Notes under the pieces: generated by a model
What the model saw: the letters and a program-made list of their open reading frames with translations, nothing else
Databases searched by the model: none
What the model was told of the DNA's origin: nothing
In this document: positions 10,077 through 22,425 of the stretch, one piece after another
Layout: the number at the start of each line of letters is the position of its first letter
Numbering within the stretch: position 1 is the first letter of the stretch
Assembly: GCF_030247185.1 (NCBI RefSeq)
Contig: NC_080572.1
Span: 30,922,971 to 30,986,970 of the forward strand
DNA: 64,000 nucleotides
Direction of reading: 5' to 3'
Source of the DNA: Malaya genurostris
Taxonomy: Eukaryota; Arthropoda; Insecta; Diptera; Culicidae
Translations under genes and position numbers: made by a program

Positions 10077-12973
10077 TTACATTTTTAATTCCTTGTCTCC
10101 GTGCGGCTTAACATACTCAAACGATTGTGTTCCAGAAATAGTTTTAATTTTTTCGAAACGATGTTTAAGGAATTTCTCTGCTTTTACATAATCTTCCGAA
10201 CATTTGTATATGACTGAAATATTGGGTAGAGAAGATGCTTTCCTAGCCCACTCGTACAATTCATTCGCGGTCGAAATTTGACAATCATTGATCATTTATA
10301 AACTTGCGCGACGTGCCATTCTTTAAATAGTTCCTCCAGCACCGTCGTATGGCCCTTTTCCTTGAGCTGTCGCGTGAAAATTCCACTGTGCAAAACGATG
10401 AAAATCATGCTCGTGATGAAAAATATTCGCAAAGTGTTTAACATTTTTGAATTGCTGAGGAACGCCGTTAGAAAAATAGATGCACTTGCGTATATGTGGA
10501 TAGTATTGTGAAAAATATTGATTAAGAGCTTCGATAAAAACATACACAGCTATTGCGTCATGTTTCCTGCAATCAAAAATAATTATTAATGTTTTATGAT
10601 CGATTTTGCTGTTCATTTTATAACAGAAAACAATGGGGAATATAGTCGCTCGGTCGTAGTTCCAATGAAAGCCAGCTATGGAATTTTGAATAACGAAGGC
10701 GTAATTTTCCGCAAAATCGCAAATTATTGAACTTTTGTCACTCTTCAATTTTTTTTACATTTTGAAAATATGAAGTTTGTTTTCGAACAATGAAAGAATG
10801 CTTGAGAAATATTCTTCCAGCTTTGCAAAAACTTTCGATAAACTTATTAGTAGCTGTTGTTATTTTTTCCAAACATGTTTTTGGTTTCATAACCCATTGT
10901 TTGTGCGTGCCTTTTTTACCTCATTCTTTTTGAAAACTACGTGATTTTTTTTGACATCTGATCATTAGTTGGACATTTTTTACATTGCCCAAAAAAGTAT
11001 TTTTCACTGGGGTTTTCACATAAAAAATATAGCAAAATATCATCGTAGTGGCAAACACGATATTCGTTGCTGATCTTTAATTTGACCAGTTGACTGCCTG
11101 AAAACAACGGGAATAGTAACGTTACAGGAAACAAACTGAGATGTTTCTGTTTATTACCTGAAGTAATCAGTCTCATGTTTTCGTGAATGGAACACAGACA
11201 AACATTGTGCCAGCAAAAACACAGTGCACTGGTCAGAGTGAGCAGTATTTTGAAAAGCTATGCCTATGAATCGTTGATAAACGTCTTTAAAATTCCCAAA
11301 AATTATTCTTTTTTGAATTATGCAATTCTTACAGATTTCCTGTCCTTTTGACCTCGCATCATAACACTTACATAGTCACGTTCGTAAAATTGTTGACTTT
11401 AATTACTATTAATGTGGAGCACATTTTTGTTTTCTATATAGTGGTGCAAACTAGAAAACTCTAGAAAATACACATAGAAATGTGGTCAGGTTTTGAACAA
11501 TTACAGCTCAGTCAATTTTGTATCAATTATTAGTATCATGTCACCATTTGATTGGAAATATTTCTACGTAATGATTTGAATGTGCATAGCAATGTATATT
11601 CATGTATTTTTAATTGCATATCATTAAAATGTTGATTATTAGCTAGCAGTGTCCTATTTTGTCTGCAAAAAATCTCCATACCGGCATACCGGACTCCATA
11701 CCGGCATACCGGATTTCCCTGCCATAGTCGACGGTTTTGAAGGAGTAAGCGATATATCAAAGGGTCAATCGATGCAAAAGCGAAGCTGTTGGAAGCACAC
11801 GAAGCTATAAATATAAGCAAAATTATAGCTAACGTTTCAGTCCTACACGTAGCTTGCTAGAGGTAGGTTGTTGCTAACCAGCAAGACAAAAAGTGCCATA
11901 AAACGATTTGAAGCTTTAATTGCTATGCTCTGATCTTGTGTCAGGAAAGATTGTATGAAATCCCATGTTATGTCGTTTCGCCTGAGAAATTGACAACTAC
12001 CCCAGGGTAAATTTTGAGTGCATAAGATTAATTTCTTATTTATATAAGATGAACTCGATTTATAATGAGAAAAAGTTTATCGCTTCAATCGAAATCACAG
12101 AATGGTAGTAATGGTGAAGAAACGCTATAAAAATAACTACTTGCATACAAATCTTGAACACAAGCTTGGCGAAAGAAGCTTAAATATCGATATCTGTATC
12201 GCAAGCTTGTATAAACATATAATTGCATACATTTGGGCTATTGATGTAATTTCGTTGGCTAAAAAACAAATACAAATCATGACAAATATAGTCTATATTC
12301 TGGGTTCGCGTGTTCTGTGTTGGTTCATAATAAAGACTAAGCAGACTCTCGTGCATTTGCGGATTCAAAAGTGTGACGATTAATTGAAAATGTCGATCAT
12401 TAGAAATTTTGGTTGCCTTGTTCCACATCAATACTCCAGTTTTTTGGCAAAACAGTGAAAATTCTCATTCTTTCCGATTTAGTTGCATATTTGGGATGAA
12501 ATTTTTGTTTCAATTCGGTAAGATAACCGGAAGCAAATATGGTTCATTCTAAAAAGGCAATCAATATTTTAAAATTTGAGAAATGCAATGTTATAATGTA
12601 AGTAAATGTAAGAATTACTTCTGTATAGTCGCTGAATATAGGCACATTGTCATCAGTCTCAGAGGATTCAGAATCTGTGATCATTATTACATCAGCAGAA
12701 ATTTCCCTCACAGCTGAATAGTGAAAATTGCATCATTTTCGCAAGTTATCCAAAAATGTATGTCATCATTAATTTAATACTCACCGAAATTCTTTGCCCT
12801 AATTTTATTCGCTTTCTGCTACACGGTGCACACAAAACATCATTTGCCTGCAAACAATCGAACTTCTCAAGAAGGGAAGAAGAAACCCGACGCAACGAAC
12901 GTTTTTGATTATTGCTAGCATGGGTCTCAAAATTAAATGGATTGCAACAACGATTTTTGAATTTTGAATTCAT
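10077..12973 (-). pseudogene. Decayed transposase-like gene, CDFAENY...HGKGPYDG family
   Basis: Fragments in consistent order on the minus strand: start MNSKFKNRCCNPFNFE at 12973, with a Cys cluster (CAPCSRKR); an acidic piece (ITDSESSETDD) near 12620-12710; FHPKYATKSERM...TVLPKNWS near 12400-12510; RGQKDRKSV..FKKE then HNVCLCSIHENMRLI near 11160-11370; a CKKCP piece to 10937; TNKFIESFCKAGRIFLKHSF near 10760-10860; CDFAENYAFVIQNS...AGFHWN...HDAIAVYV...FSNGVPQQFKN...WNFHATAQGKGPYDGAGGTI at 10323-10748; and NELYEWARKAS at 10077-10295. I recognise this order from uncharacterised transposon-like proteins in other animals but cannot name the superfamily. Frameshifts separate most blocks. A possible 71-bp GT-AG intron lies at 12714-12784, although the phases do not join cleanly. 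About 1 kb (11380-12400) shows no clear coding piece. Confidence 0.68.
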
Positions 12974-13291
12974 TTTTACACCGCGATCTTAACTGAAACG
13001 TTGCTAACAATAAACGGACAAAGCTAGGATTCGATCTGTGGCGCGACATGTATCGACAAGTTAAAAGGCGCATTCGGCCGATCCGACCGACCCGAGCTCT
13101 CCGGTGTTGACTTTTTCCCTGCTTCGGCTATGGTTGAGCATGTGCAGCTCAGCCATACCCGCCATATATAATTAAAGTCATACATGAATTCATTTTTACA
13201 CCGCGATCTTAACTGTAACGTTGCTAACAATGAACTGTCAAAGTTAGGATTCGATCAGTGGCGCGACATGTGTCGACAAGTTAAGCCCGTA
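12970..13291 (+). repeat. Right TIR duplicated as a 105-bp direct repeat around a SINE-like head
   Basis: The segment 12970-13075 (gaattcatttttacaccgcg through tcgacaagtta) is repeated at 13187-13291 with few differences. The 110 bp between them (about 13072-13165) resemble the head of the SINE at 40600-40845: shared ggccgatccgaccga and catgtgcagctcagccata. The second TIR copy is followed by a different sequence. Confidence 0.65.
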
Positions 13292-13336
13292 TTCGAGCGA
13301 GTTGCGCTGCGGTACACTCCGCACGTACGGGTAGTA

Positions 13337-14207
13337 GGGGTAGATGGGGTAAAATGCACCCCCTAAGGAAATGTAGCTACTTCTTAACTATAGAGAATAA
13401 CACGGAAGAGTTTTATACATGACTATCTTCCGTTATCATTTTTTCTCAAAACTACGTACAAATACTTACTGAATGCATTGAAAAATACATGAAATATCTT
13501 ATTTTCCAAAACCCTTAAAAATTGTCTATTGAAATATATGCGGGGCATGACGCTCGATCGTTGAAAACATGAAAAATACACATTTTCACTTACGCGAAGT
13601 GACGATTATCTGAACATAGAGGTAGGATGATCTTAAACAACGGGTAAACATCCATCAAAACAACGGATTAAAGCTCATGACAACCACGGGGCAATATGCA
13701 CCCTCATGAAGCTTCTTCTTCTTATTTAAAGAAAGCTGGAAGATTGTTCACTATTATTCAATAAATTGATAACTTATGGATAATTGTTGTAAGCGAATTC
13801 TTGAGCATTTTGCCTCACACAATTCGGGTCGTTTTGCCCCCAAAAATATAAGACGATAAATTTGACGATTTTTCTATAAAATTGCAAATACATCGTCTGT
13901 ATTAGAACTAATTTTAGAAACCCGAATGATTGGCAAAGAAGTTCACTGGTTTCAAAATTAAAATCGTCTTCCTCACCCTATAAAATTACTAAGGAACGAA
14001 CATAAAAAATTACTCATAACAGAGACATAATTGGTTTTTTTAAATTTTTCCAGATATGATTGAACCATCGCTACCAAAATTTTATAGTAATCTGTTGTTA
14101 TGGCGGACTTTCAATTCCATTAAAATTTCAGTCAAAAAAATTGGTAAATTTTGAGAAAAACAAAAGGTGCATTATGCCTCGGGGGTGCATTTTGCCCCAT
14201 CTTCCCC
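13337..14207. mobile_element. MITE-like element with GGGG(T/A)AGATGGGG TIRs and TA TSD
   Basis: Ends are inverted repeats of about 28 bp: left ggggtagatggggtaaaatg, right complement ggggaagatggggcaaaatg, both continuing into caccccc. TA dinucleotides flank at 13335-13336 and 14208-14209, as expected for Tc1/mariner-type insertion. The 871-bp interior is AT-rich with scattered short copies of the terminal motif (ggggcaatatgcaccc near 13689; gtcgttttgccccc near 13830). No transposase is encoded, so it would need one supplied in trans. Confidence 0.78.
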
Positions 14208-14209
14208 TA

Positions 14210-14582
14210 ATTGAAAAATTCACTGCTCCGTAAGTATTAATCTTTCCACTCTGAAACTTTGCGCCAAGATTGAGTTAAACCCCTAAAGCATCTTTTTGCA
14301 ACTAAAAAAAGGCCCAAGTTCGAAATTTTTTTATTTGCTTATTTATTTTTAGCTTTTTTCATTAAATAAACTATAAAGGTTGTTTTATGCAATCGCTTAC
14401 TTGAAAACTAAGCAAAAGTCGCACATTTCTTGTGTTGGACAATTTTTTGTATCTTTATTAGATTTTACAGTATAAGCTGTTGAAAAAGGCTCTTATTTGT
14501 TAACGCGAAACTTCAAAAAATTTAAATAAAAAAAAAATGTGTCGAATATTTCCGAGTTCTTTCCCAAAATAAAGTTAGATGA
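14210..14582. other. AT-rich spacer
   Basis: About 370 bp of AT-rich sequence with A and T homopolymers; no gene or repeat recognised. Confidence 0.4.
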
Positions 14583-15992
14583 AAAAAAAAGGCGGGTGGG
14601 TAATGTCAGAGACATAACTGGATGTCGTGAATACGAAAACAACTGACATGTTCCTTAATACTTCCGAATATCAATTAGTTGATCAATTGTATGAATTATG
14701 CAAGCATTCCCCTTTTCCACATTTTTCGCAAAAACAAAGAAGGCTTCACTTGATCTCGATTACTGTGAATTTCACACAGCGAAAAGTGCACAAATCTAAC
14801 CAAACTGTTTTAGATTTGCACAAAACTGAGGATATTTACCTTAGACTTGAGAAAAATTATTCCTAATAGTTTTTTTAAAAAAGAGAGAGCCATTAGAACG
14901 GCTGATTTTGTGTGATACTCTCCACCGTTGCTTTTTCATCCATGCAATGCAAATGCAGCTGTGACGTAATCGCTCTTGTCGGAAGCGAAACTAGCTTTGC
15001 AAACGGCACAAAATACATCTGCTCGCATTGGCGATAGAATCCAAACTGATTAAATTTTTGTTAGGAAAACTTATAAAACCGATACACTGAAGAAGGATGT
15101 AAGTAACATTCCGAAATACGCGTATCTGTATTGTAACGTTTGTTATGCTTCATTAAAGTAGAGTGACTTTGTGAAAGTGTAATAACGTGACAGTGAAATA
15201 GTGGAATTAAATGGTACAGAAAAAGTGAAACTGTTGAATACATTCCACTAAAAGCTCCAGGTAAAAAATAGTTTTGTTAGGAGCTTTCTTTTACGTGATT
15301 TTGTTTGTAGCTTTTTCACTAATGGGCGGTCCAAACGGCTATAAAAATAGCCGCATACAGAATTTTCATGTTGATTATTTCATTTCGGATTTGCATAATT
15401 TATTGAAAGAAACTATCAATATGCTTCGTTTCTAGCAATCGGAAGGACCAAATTGAGGAACTCACTACGATATTCACCACTTTTCGGAACATTTTCCTCG
15501 AACAATTTGTTGCACAGCAGCAGATATTTTGTTCTCTTCCTCGGAACGCGTTCTGATTGGCTGGTGTTGACATGGGTCAAATGAGACAGGTTTTTCAATA
15601 GTGTACTATTGAAATACATCAATGATTTTTCTTTACACGCTTAAGTTGAAAAATTTCGATTCTATTGGTAGTTAGATTATATAAATCCTTTCACAGATCA
15701 CTGAGCTATGAGCTTTCAAAATACGAGAAAGGCAAACGCGCCTTATGAATTATCCTCTTTGATAGTCGTTTATACCAAACATTTCAGAAAAGTTTAATTT
15801 TGAACTATTTGAGATTAAGTCACACAACTGAAAATTTTATCATAACATTGTGATCATATTTCCGATGGTATGTAGCAAAAATTATGTTAATTCGTTCGAT
15901 ACAACAAGAGATATTCACGATCAAAAACTTATCACTCTCTCAGAGGGTAAATTTTGAAAAGGCACCCCATAGTAAAGTAAGTCGTATTCACG

Positions 15993-16240
<248 letters not shown>

Positions 16241-16339
16241 ATTCAGGCCAACTAGCGTACAAGCTTTACGTGACCGATTAAGCCATGTTTTGATTAGTTA
16301 AAATACATTTTTGTTATTAAATCTCGTAGTCACCCTTAT

Positions 16340-16822
16340 CTAGGGGCAGATGAGCTTCCATTTCTGGCCATACTTCTTTTTTGAAGTGGCATTGTCCACT
16401 ATGTACACAAGGATTTTATATTTAACATTGTCTTGATCAACACTGTGCACATCGTTGTGAACCGAAGCGAATGCAATTGCATTTCTTTCACGTTTGAACA
16501 TAATGTACACAGAGTTAGACGCCTTATTGAATTGAAGCTCACGTACATCATTAACGTCTATATGCATTCGTTCCTTAAGCAAGATTTCAATTTCAGTTGC
16601 TGCTGGTCTAACTTTGCAGCGTTTGAAATCAATACAAATTGAATTTGGTCTTGTAGGCCAAGTTTCAGGCTTTGTTAAATCGTATTTACCCATTTCGTAC
16701 ACTCTATTGATTAATACACCGTATTGTCTTTGTTTCAGTCGTCTAGACATTAAGCGATTTTTGACTGTGTCGGTTGAGATGCGAACACGAATTGACAAGT
16801 AAGTTATTGAAATTGATGTCAA
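16340..16822 (-). pseudogene. Unrecognised coding remnant inside the 14583-17036 element
   Basis: Open frame of 160 codons with protein-like composition, unlike the surrounding AT-rich DNA. The most conserved-looking part reads KPETWPTRPNSICIDFKRCK, then a segment ending MHIDVNDVRELQFNKASNSV and YIMFKRERNAIAFA. The alternation of short beta-like and helical stretches resembles an RNA-recognition-motif fold in a mobile-element ORF1, but I cannot identify the family. The end (SKKKYGQKWKLICP) looks like a frame-shifted tail. The frame may start downstream of the first ATG. It reads inward from the right TIR. Confidence 0.5.
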
Positions 16823-17036
16823 ATTATGAATTGTATAGTTTGTAAAATTATGCCACCTATAAAATTCATAATTTCTTTCTGTGTACTATTACAATTATGT
16901 CAGTGACACATTTAAAGTTTGCACAATTCACACAATTAATCAACTAGTACGTGCGGATGTGTGGCAAAAGCATATCAGTTTTATTCATGTTCACGTCATA
17001 CAGTTATGTCTCTGACCTTACCCTTCCGCCTTTTTT

Positions 17037-18981
17037 CATTCCCCAAAAATTCGAGAATGACGGAAAATTGATTGTGCGCATGATTATGTACCACCGCACA
17101 CCATTACCATACCCTTGCGCACTATTAGAAGCACAACATGACCATTTTGTGGTTTTCATGCTATTAACCAACATTACAATTGTAATCATTCTATTGAGGA
17201 TATCATAAAGCAAATTTTGAAGTTTCCATTACGCTGTTTACGATCTTGAAAATAGTAATATTTTATTTGTAATTAACTTAGAAAAACTTATGTGCGCACT
17301 TATCGCCACGTCTCTCCTACACCGCTGACTGACGCGCTGAATTGAAATACATTGACAATGAAAGACCAGAAATTTCATTTTCATCATAATAATTTCATTC
17401 GAAAATGAAGCTTTAATTTCATTCGAAAATTAAGTTTTATCGTGCTGATTGGATTCCACTGACAGTAAAAGGCTATAAATTTTATTTTCATCAAAATAAT
17501 TTTATTCAAAAATGTAATTTTACCGCACTGGTCTCAATATTACATGCAGCTTGTCGGTTCCTTGATCGGTTAAATCTTCGAAACTGGAGGGGTTCACCAT
17601 GATCTTTTTACCATTGATCCGTGCCTATATTTTAGCATTCAAACTAGCCTAAAATTAAGCCATAATCGAGAAAATTGTGCGAATAACGAGAATAAGCGAC
17701 CGTTTGTTGCTTCAGAGAGAATCCCCACAGCAGCGTGCTAGCCGTTGATTTTCAGACGGAAATTTCGCTCTCGCACTAGTGTCTATTCTATGTTTAATGT
17801 ACCATGCCGATTTTTTTGTTGTTGCGATGATTTCCGTTTCTCTTTGATGGCACTGATTCAGAGTTGCGAGTGAGCGTTCTTTGATACGATAAAAGCCATC
17901 CTTGATATCATCATAACCTATTCGAATTATAGCTTTCAAATAAGCTCAAATTTGCTATAATTGGTTCAATCATTTTTATAAAAAATGCGCGGATAGAAAA
18001 GAAGTGCGATTTGTCGGATACGTTACGTCCACGAATATATCTCCGAAACAGGAAGTATCCGCCATTCACCTCTCGAAAATGGTCATTGATCCAACAGTAG
18101 CCCAATTTTAATCACAAAGATTGAGGGTGGAAAGGTGTACGTACACACATACACACATAGACATTTTTCAATTAATGTCGAATGGTACAAAAAACTAGGA
18201 GCCTTCGAGGCCTCGATCAAAATTCGGTTTTTCCGGCAGAAATGATTTATGGCGAATTGTGCTGTTAGCTTAGTTCATAAGCTAGTAAAGTACATTCTGA
18301 GTGAAAAAAAGAAGCTAGTCATTGAATAAAACTGGAAAATATCACCTCGGAACATTACATAAAAATGTACATAAGCATAGGTCAGTAGAATATCCTGTTT
18401 CCAAATTCACGCCACATATCTGAATAGGAACGAAATGCTTCATTATGACAATAGCAATACGACGAGCCCAGGTCGAAGTTGAGACCAAAAGTCTAGCAAT
18501 GTTAACCCATACGCGGCATTTAGGCTTCGACGGTGACACAATTTGAAAGTACATTTCTACTGTTGTGTTTTCGATCCCCAACTTGGAATCATAACTATAT
18601 AATACGGCATGTACGGCACCCAACAGCGGTATGTGTAATCCACATGAACCTGATAAATCAATAAAGATAAGATTCGTTTTCGTTGTTCATGCTTGACACA
18701 AGTTCCATAAAAAATAGCATTACATTTGGACGATTCGAATGAAACGACAGGCTCCTACCTGAAAAGTAGTTTAAAGCAAACAAAAAATGCAAAGGTTACT
18801 GGAATACAAACATATTCAATTCATAGCCTTGTGTAATGACTCTTTCTTCATTACTAGACTGTGAAGTAATTTGCACCTTCTTTGATGCATTTAAAATTTT
18901 CAGTATATATTCCGGGTGCGAAAACGGAACATGTCAACCGTTGTGGACAAATAAATTTTAAATAATCATGGATAAAAAAAA
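17037..18981. other. Intergenic, no supported gene
   Basis: AT-rich. Two observations only: a diverged tandem duplication near 17355-17530 (two units with cattttcatcataataattt-like cores), and a segment near 18120-18240 with a short CA-rich run followed by gtcgaatggtac and gccttcgaggcctcgatcaa, which resembles a distant relative of the GCCTTTCT repeat interior. No RNA gene or ORF with protein-like composition was seen. Confidence 0.4.
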
Positions 18982-19733
18982 CCTGTTTTAATTGTACTAG
19001 TGCAAAGATGCCTTTCTCATATCAATCATACTCTCATACTGGGGTATACTTCAAAATAAATTTCTTCTACTTTTGAAAGAAACCAAAAAGATTGCCTGGT
19101 ACTAGTTCAATCTGCAGTATGAAACAGTTCTCAGATCGGTTAGGCCATCCATAAGAAAACGAAGTTCAACTATTACAGCTACGTCAGAAACCGGACTGAT
19201 TACTATTTCCCGTAATGACTACCGATTGCAGTAGTTTTGAGGCCAGTCTCGAATTTTTTACGTTTTTCGTTTCGCCGTCACTCCTTTTTAACATACTTTA
19301 CCCTATAATTCCGGATCCGGATGAAATTCAGAAATTCCTTGTGAGACCACAAGCCCTTCAATTTGAACCTGATTTTGTCAAAACCGGTACACCATCTCTG
19401 AGAAAAGTGAGGAAGTAATTTGAAATATGAATTTTTACACTAATCACCCTGTAATTCGGGAACCGGAGGTCGAATTCGAATAAAATTCAGGAAATTTGTA
19501 TGTGACTAAAAGACCTTTCACTTGAATCTAAGTTCATGAAAATCGGGTCAGCTATATCCGAGAAAAGTGAGTGCAAAAAATGTTACATACATACATAAAC
19601 ACACATTCACACCTACATACATTTTGCGTACTCGATGAATTGAGTCGTATGACATATGACACTCGTTCCTCCGGGCTTCGGTTCTAATATTGGTTTTCAC
19701 AGTGATTATATAACCTTTCTATATAAGAAAGGC
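18982..19733 (-). mobile_element. GCCTTTCT repeat copy 2
   Basis: Inverted copy. It starts with the reverse of the right end (cctgttttaattgtactagtg, gatgcctttctcat), has the proximal tandem modules (ttccggatccggatgaaatt; ccggaggtcgaattcg), a short CA-rich tract near 19595-19615, and ends ctttctatataagaaaggc at 19733. No coding capacity. Confidence 0.78.
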
Positions 19734-19836
19734 AATAACCTGTTGATAAGAGCCTGAAGATTGTTAAAATGGTTACGCCTTGACTGAGTAACAGAGATAT
19801 TTTGGCCACTCTATTTTTAAGAGTATTCCATTTTTT

Positions 19837-21433
19837 GCCTTTCTCGTATATTTGCATATTACGTCTGAATATGTGCTTCGTTTTGATTACAAGGAAAAAT
19901 AAGAGTACCGCGCCGAAACATAAAAGCGGATGAACCGATTTTCAGAAGCTTAGATTCAAATGAAAGGTCTTGTGATCCCATACAAAATTTTGTTTGGATA
20001 AGACTTCCGGCTCCGGACTAAAACAGGGGTAAAATGTACAAAAAAATATTTTTCTCAAAGATGGAATAACCAATTTTTACAAATTTAGATTTAAATTAAG
20101 GGCCTTATGATTATATACGAAACATCTTTCTTCTGGATCCGACTTCCGGTTCCGGAATTATAGGGTAAGGTGTGTTAAAAGATGTATACCATCACTTAAA
20201 TGGGCGAAACAAACACTTGAAAAATTTTCTAAACTGGCCTCAGAACTACTCCATTCGATAGTCAGTATCAGTAGACGACCATAAAAGCTGATTCCGGCAA
20301 TCATGATTCCCAGTTTCCGATTCCGGCGACACCGGAAATAGTGCTCATATTTTCCCAAATGGATCTCACTCATTTTCCTCAGCGATAGTTTGACCGATTT
20401 TCACAAACTTAGATTCAAATAAAATTTATCCGGATCTGACTTCCGGTTCCGGAATTATGAGGTGCAGCGTGTTGAAAATGTTAAACCATCACTTAAAGGC
20501 TCAGAACAAAACATGTCAAAATATTCTAAATCAATATCAAAGCTGTTCCAATCGGTAGTCATTACCAGTAGACGACCAAAGAAAGCGATTTCGGTTATTC
20601 CTTCAATAATCGAAGATAATTATTTTGAAGAATATTACTGTATTACATATGTGCAACGCAACGCAATGCAACGAAGTGAAATATATGAATTACTGAGCTT
20701 TCAGCAATTGAACGAACGTAAACAAATAATTCGTTTTTGCCTTTCTCATATTCAAATCGTCATAGAAAATCGTAAAAAATGTTTATGGTTGAATGAACCG
20801 AATGTTACTATGCCTTAATCCAGTTGTCGGTTCAAGGTCCGACAATAGTAATAATAAATGCGCTTCACTTTCTTACATATGATTGAATAGATTTTCACTA
20901 AATTCAAATTATATTAAAGATTTTCATTATATTCAATATCAATGAAGTAGTATTATGCAACAGAAATCTTCAAATTCTTTCCTAAACATATTTTAAATTG
21001 TAGTATTTCGATGAATTTTTGCTGTAATGTATACTGCCCCTACTCGCATATCAGTCCCATATCGATTTTCGCTAATATTGAGTTAGCGTGAGGAATGAAA
21101 TCTATCCTTAATGTACTCTCAGAAATTTCAATAAAAGTTGAAGGTTTGTTCAGTAAAATGTGAAAAAAATCTCATCCCCATTCCCATCCAGGCAAATTTC
21201 ATTTGTTGCAATATTGGAATAGCAAAGGTGTATTACCGATATTTCATGTAATAATACCATGATTTAGCATTAGGCAGCATAATAAATCAAAAAAATCGGA
21301 AATAAAATTTTGATCGTTTTTTCTCGACATGCCGATTTTCCATATGGGACTGATATGCAAGTATGGGCAGTATAGGAGAAAATGAATAATATGAGAAAGG
21401 CATCATCACACCACTAGGTGAATTAAAACAGGT
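19837..21433 (+). mobile_element. GCCTTTCT repeat copy 3, carrying a small MITE
   Basis: Left end gcctttctcgtat at 19837; tandem modules with ggcttccgg/ggttccgg motifs to about 20640; an internal gcctttctcatat at 20738 suggests a partial second unit. The right end (atgagaaaggcatcatcaca, caccactaggtg, attaaaacagg) finishes at 21433. It contains the TA-flanked element 21032-21372. Confidence 0.75.
21032..21372. mobile_element. 341-bp MITE with ACTGCCC...GCATATCAGTCCCAT TIRs
   Basis: Inverted ends: left tactgcccctactcgcatat then cagtcccatat, right complement tactgcccatacttgcatat then cagtcccatat; about 30 bp with few mismatches. Both ends sit in TATA, consistent with a TA target duplication (Tc1/mariner type). 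No coding sequence. Confidence 0.75.
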
Positions 21434-21438
21434 TCTTG

Positions 21439-21640
21439 CCTATCTCGTATAGAAAGGTTGTGCAATCACTGTGAAATCCGACCTCAGAACCGTGGCCCGG
21501 AGGGCCGAGTGTCATATACTATTCGACTCAGTTCGTCGAGTACGCAAACGATCTTCACAAACTTAAATTCAAATGTAAGGTCCTATGGTACCATACAAAA
21601 TTCCTGAATTTTTTTCCATCTGAAAGAGCTGCTATACTGG
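21439..21640 (+). mobile_element. GCCTTTCT repeat copy 4, left end only
   Basis: Begins gcctatctcgtatagaaagg only five bases after copy 3 ends, with the conserved tgcaatcactgtgaaa and cccggagggccgagtgtcat blocks. It loses similarity near 21640. Confidence 0.7.
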
Positions 21641-22204
21641 CATCTTGAAACCATTATTTGTAAGCTGTTCCTGTTCAATGCATTGGTTCAAATCATAATA
21701 CGAGTACTGGTACATTGACTGTTCATCTTCGTCTCGCTATAACAGAAATATTGCACTCTTTGCATGTTATGTTTCCCTAATATTGTTTCTCACGATTCGT
21801 TGATTTTAAACAGAGTATTCCTTCCTGATGTGGGTCCTTTGTTTAATTGAATGCGTTTTTCATGTACAAGTTAAGGTACAGTTTATTAAATACAACAGTC
21901 AGTTGAATTTTTGATGTCCAAAAATTTCTGATTTCATTGCTAATGCTCTCAAACGATTTGACATGCGGTTAGAAAAACCATGTTGCGTCCTCAGATACAA
22001 TGGCGACCAAGCCGCTAGGTCGGCATTGAAAATATGCAAAATCAATTTCAATCAGTGTAACCGTTCTTTCAATTCCGGCTTATGAACGGCTTAGTAGAAT
22101 ATAATAAAAATATAGAAGCAAACATTAACATAATCACTTGCTAAAGCGGCCATTTGAAAAATTTACACAGAATTCAAACATTTATTTTTGGCGAGACGAT
22201 GTTC

Positions 22205-22425
22205 GACGAGCAGCTAGTATATTTATAAATATCTGCTTATTTACAGGTAGAGGCGTTGAGGAGCACTGCTAACATTTGTGTTTAGCCGCGATGTTTTCAT
22301 TTTTGGAAGTTGCTTTTCTTTTGTTGTATGCTGGATTAAAAACATAAACAAAACACCCCTATTCCACAACCTAATTTCATTTTTTGCCGAGACTCAGCAA
22401 TAAAATTTAAATGTACTGAGTCGGA
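22205..22425 (+). mobile_element. Fragment of the CACACTTAAA/GCCGAG element family
   Basis: Matches the interior and right part of the element at 54804-55641: ctgcttatttacaggt, gaggagcact, tttagccg(c/t)gatgttttc, and tttttgccgagactcagcaa near the end. The terminal TTTAAGTGTG is decayed to tttaaatgta. Confidence 0.6.

Larger units (their letters stand above)
9857..13071 (-). mobile_element. DNA transposon with about 95-bp imperfect TIRs and decayed transposase-like gene
   Basis: The two ends are inverted copies of one sequence: left 9857-9955, right about 12970-13071. Key shared blocks, read outward from the inside, are aacgttgctaa, aataaac, then ttaggattcgatct and ggcgcgaca. Identity over the best 60 bp is roughly 85% by eye. 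Between them lies a fragmented coding sequence (10077-12973, minus) that belongs to one protein family in one consistent order. No TSD could be fixed. The left end abuts a mariner transposase, suggesting this element landed in, or was joined to, that gene. Confidence 0.7.
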
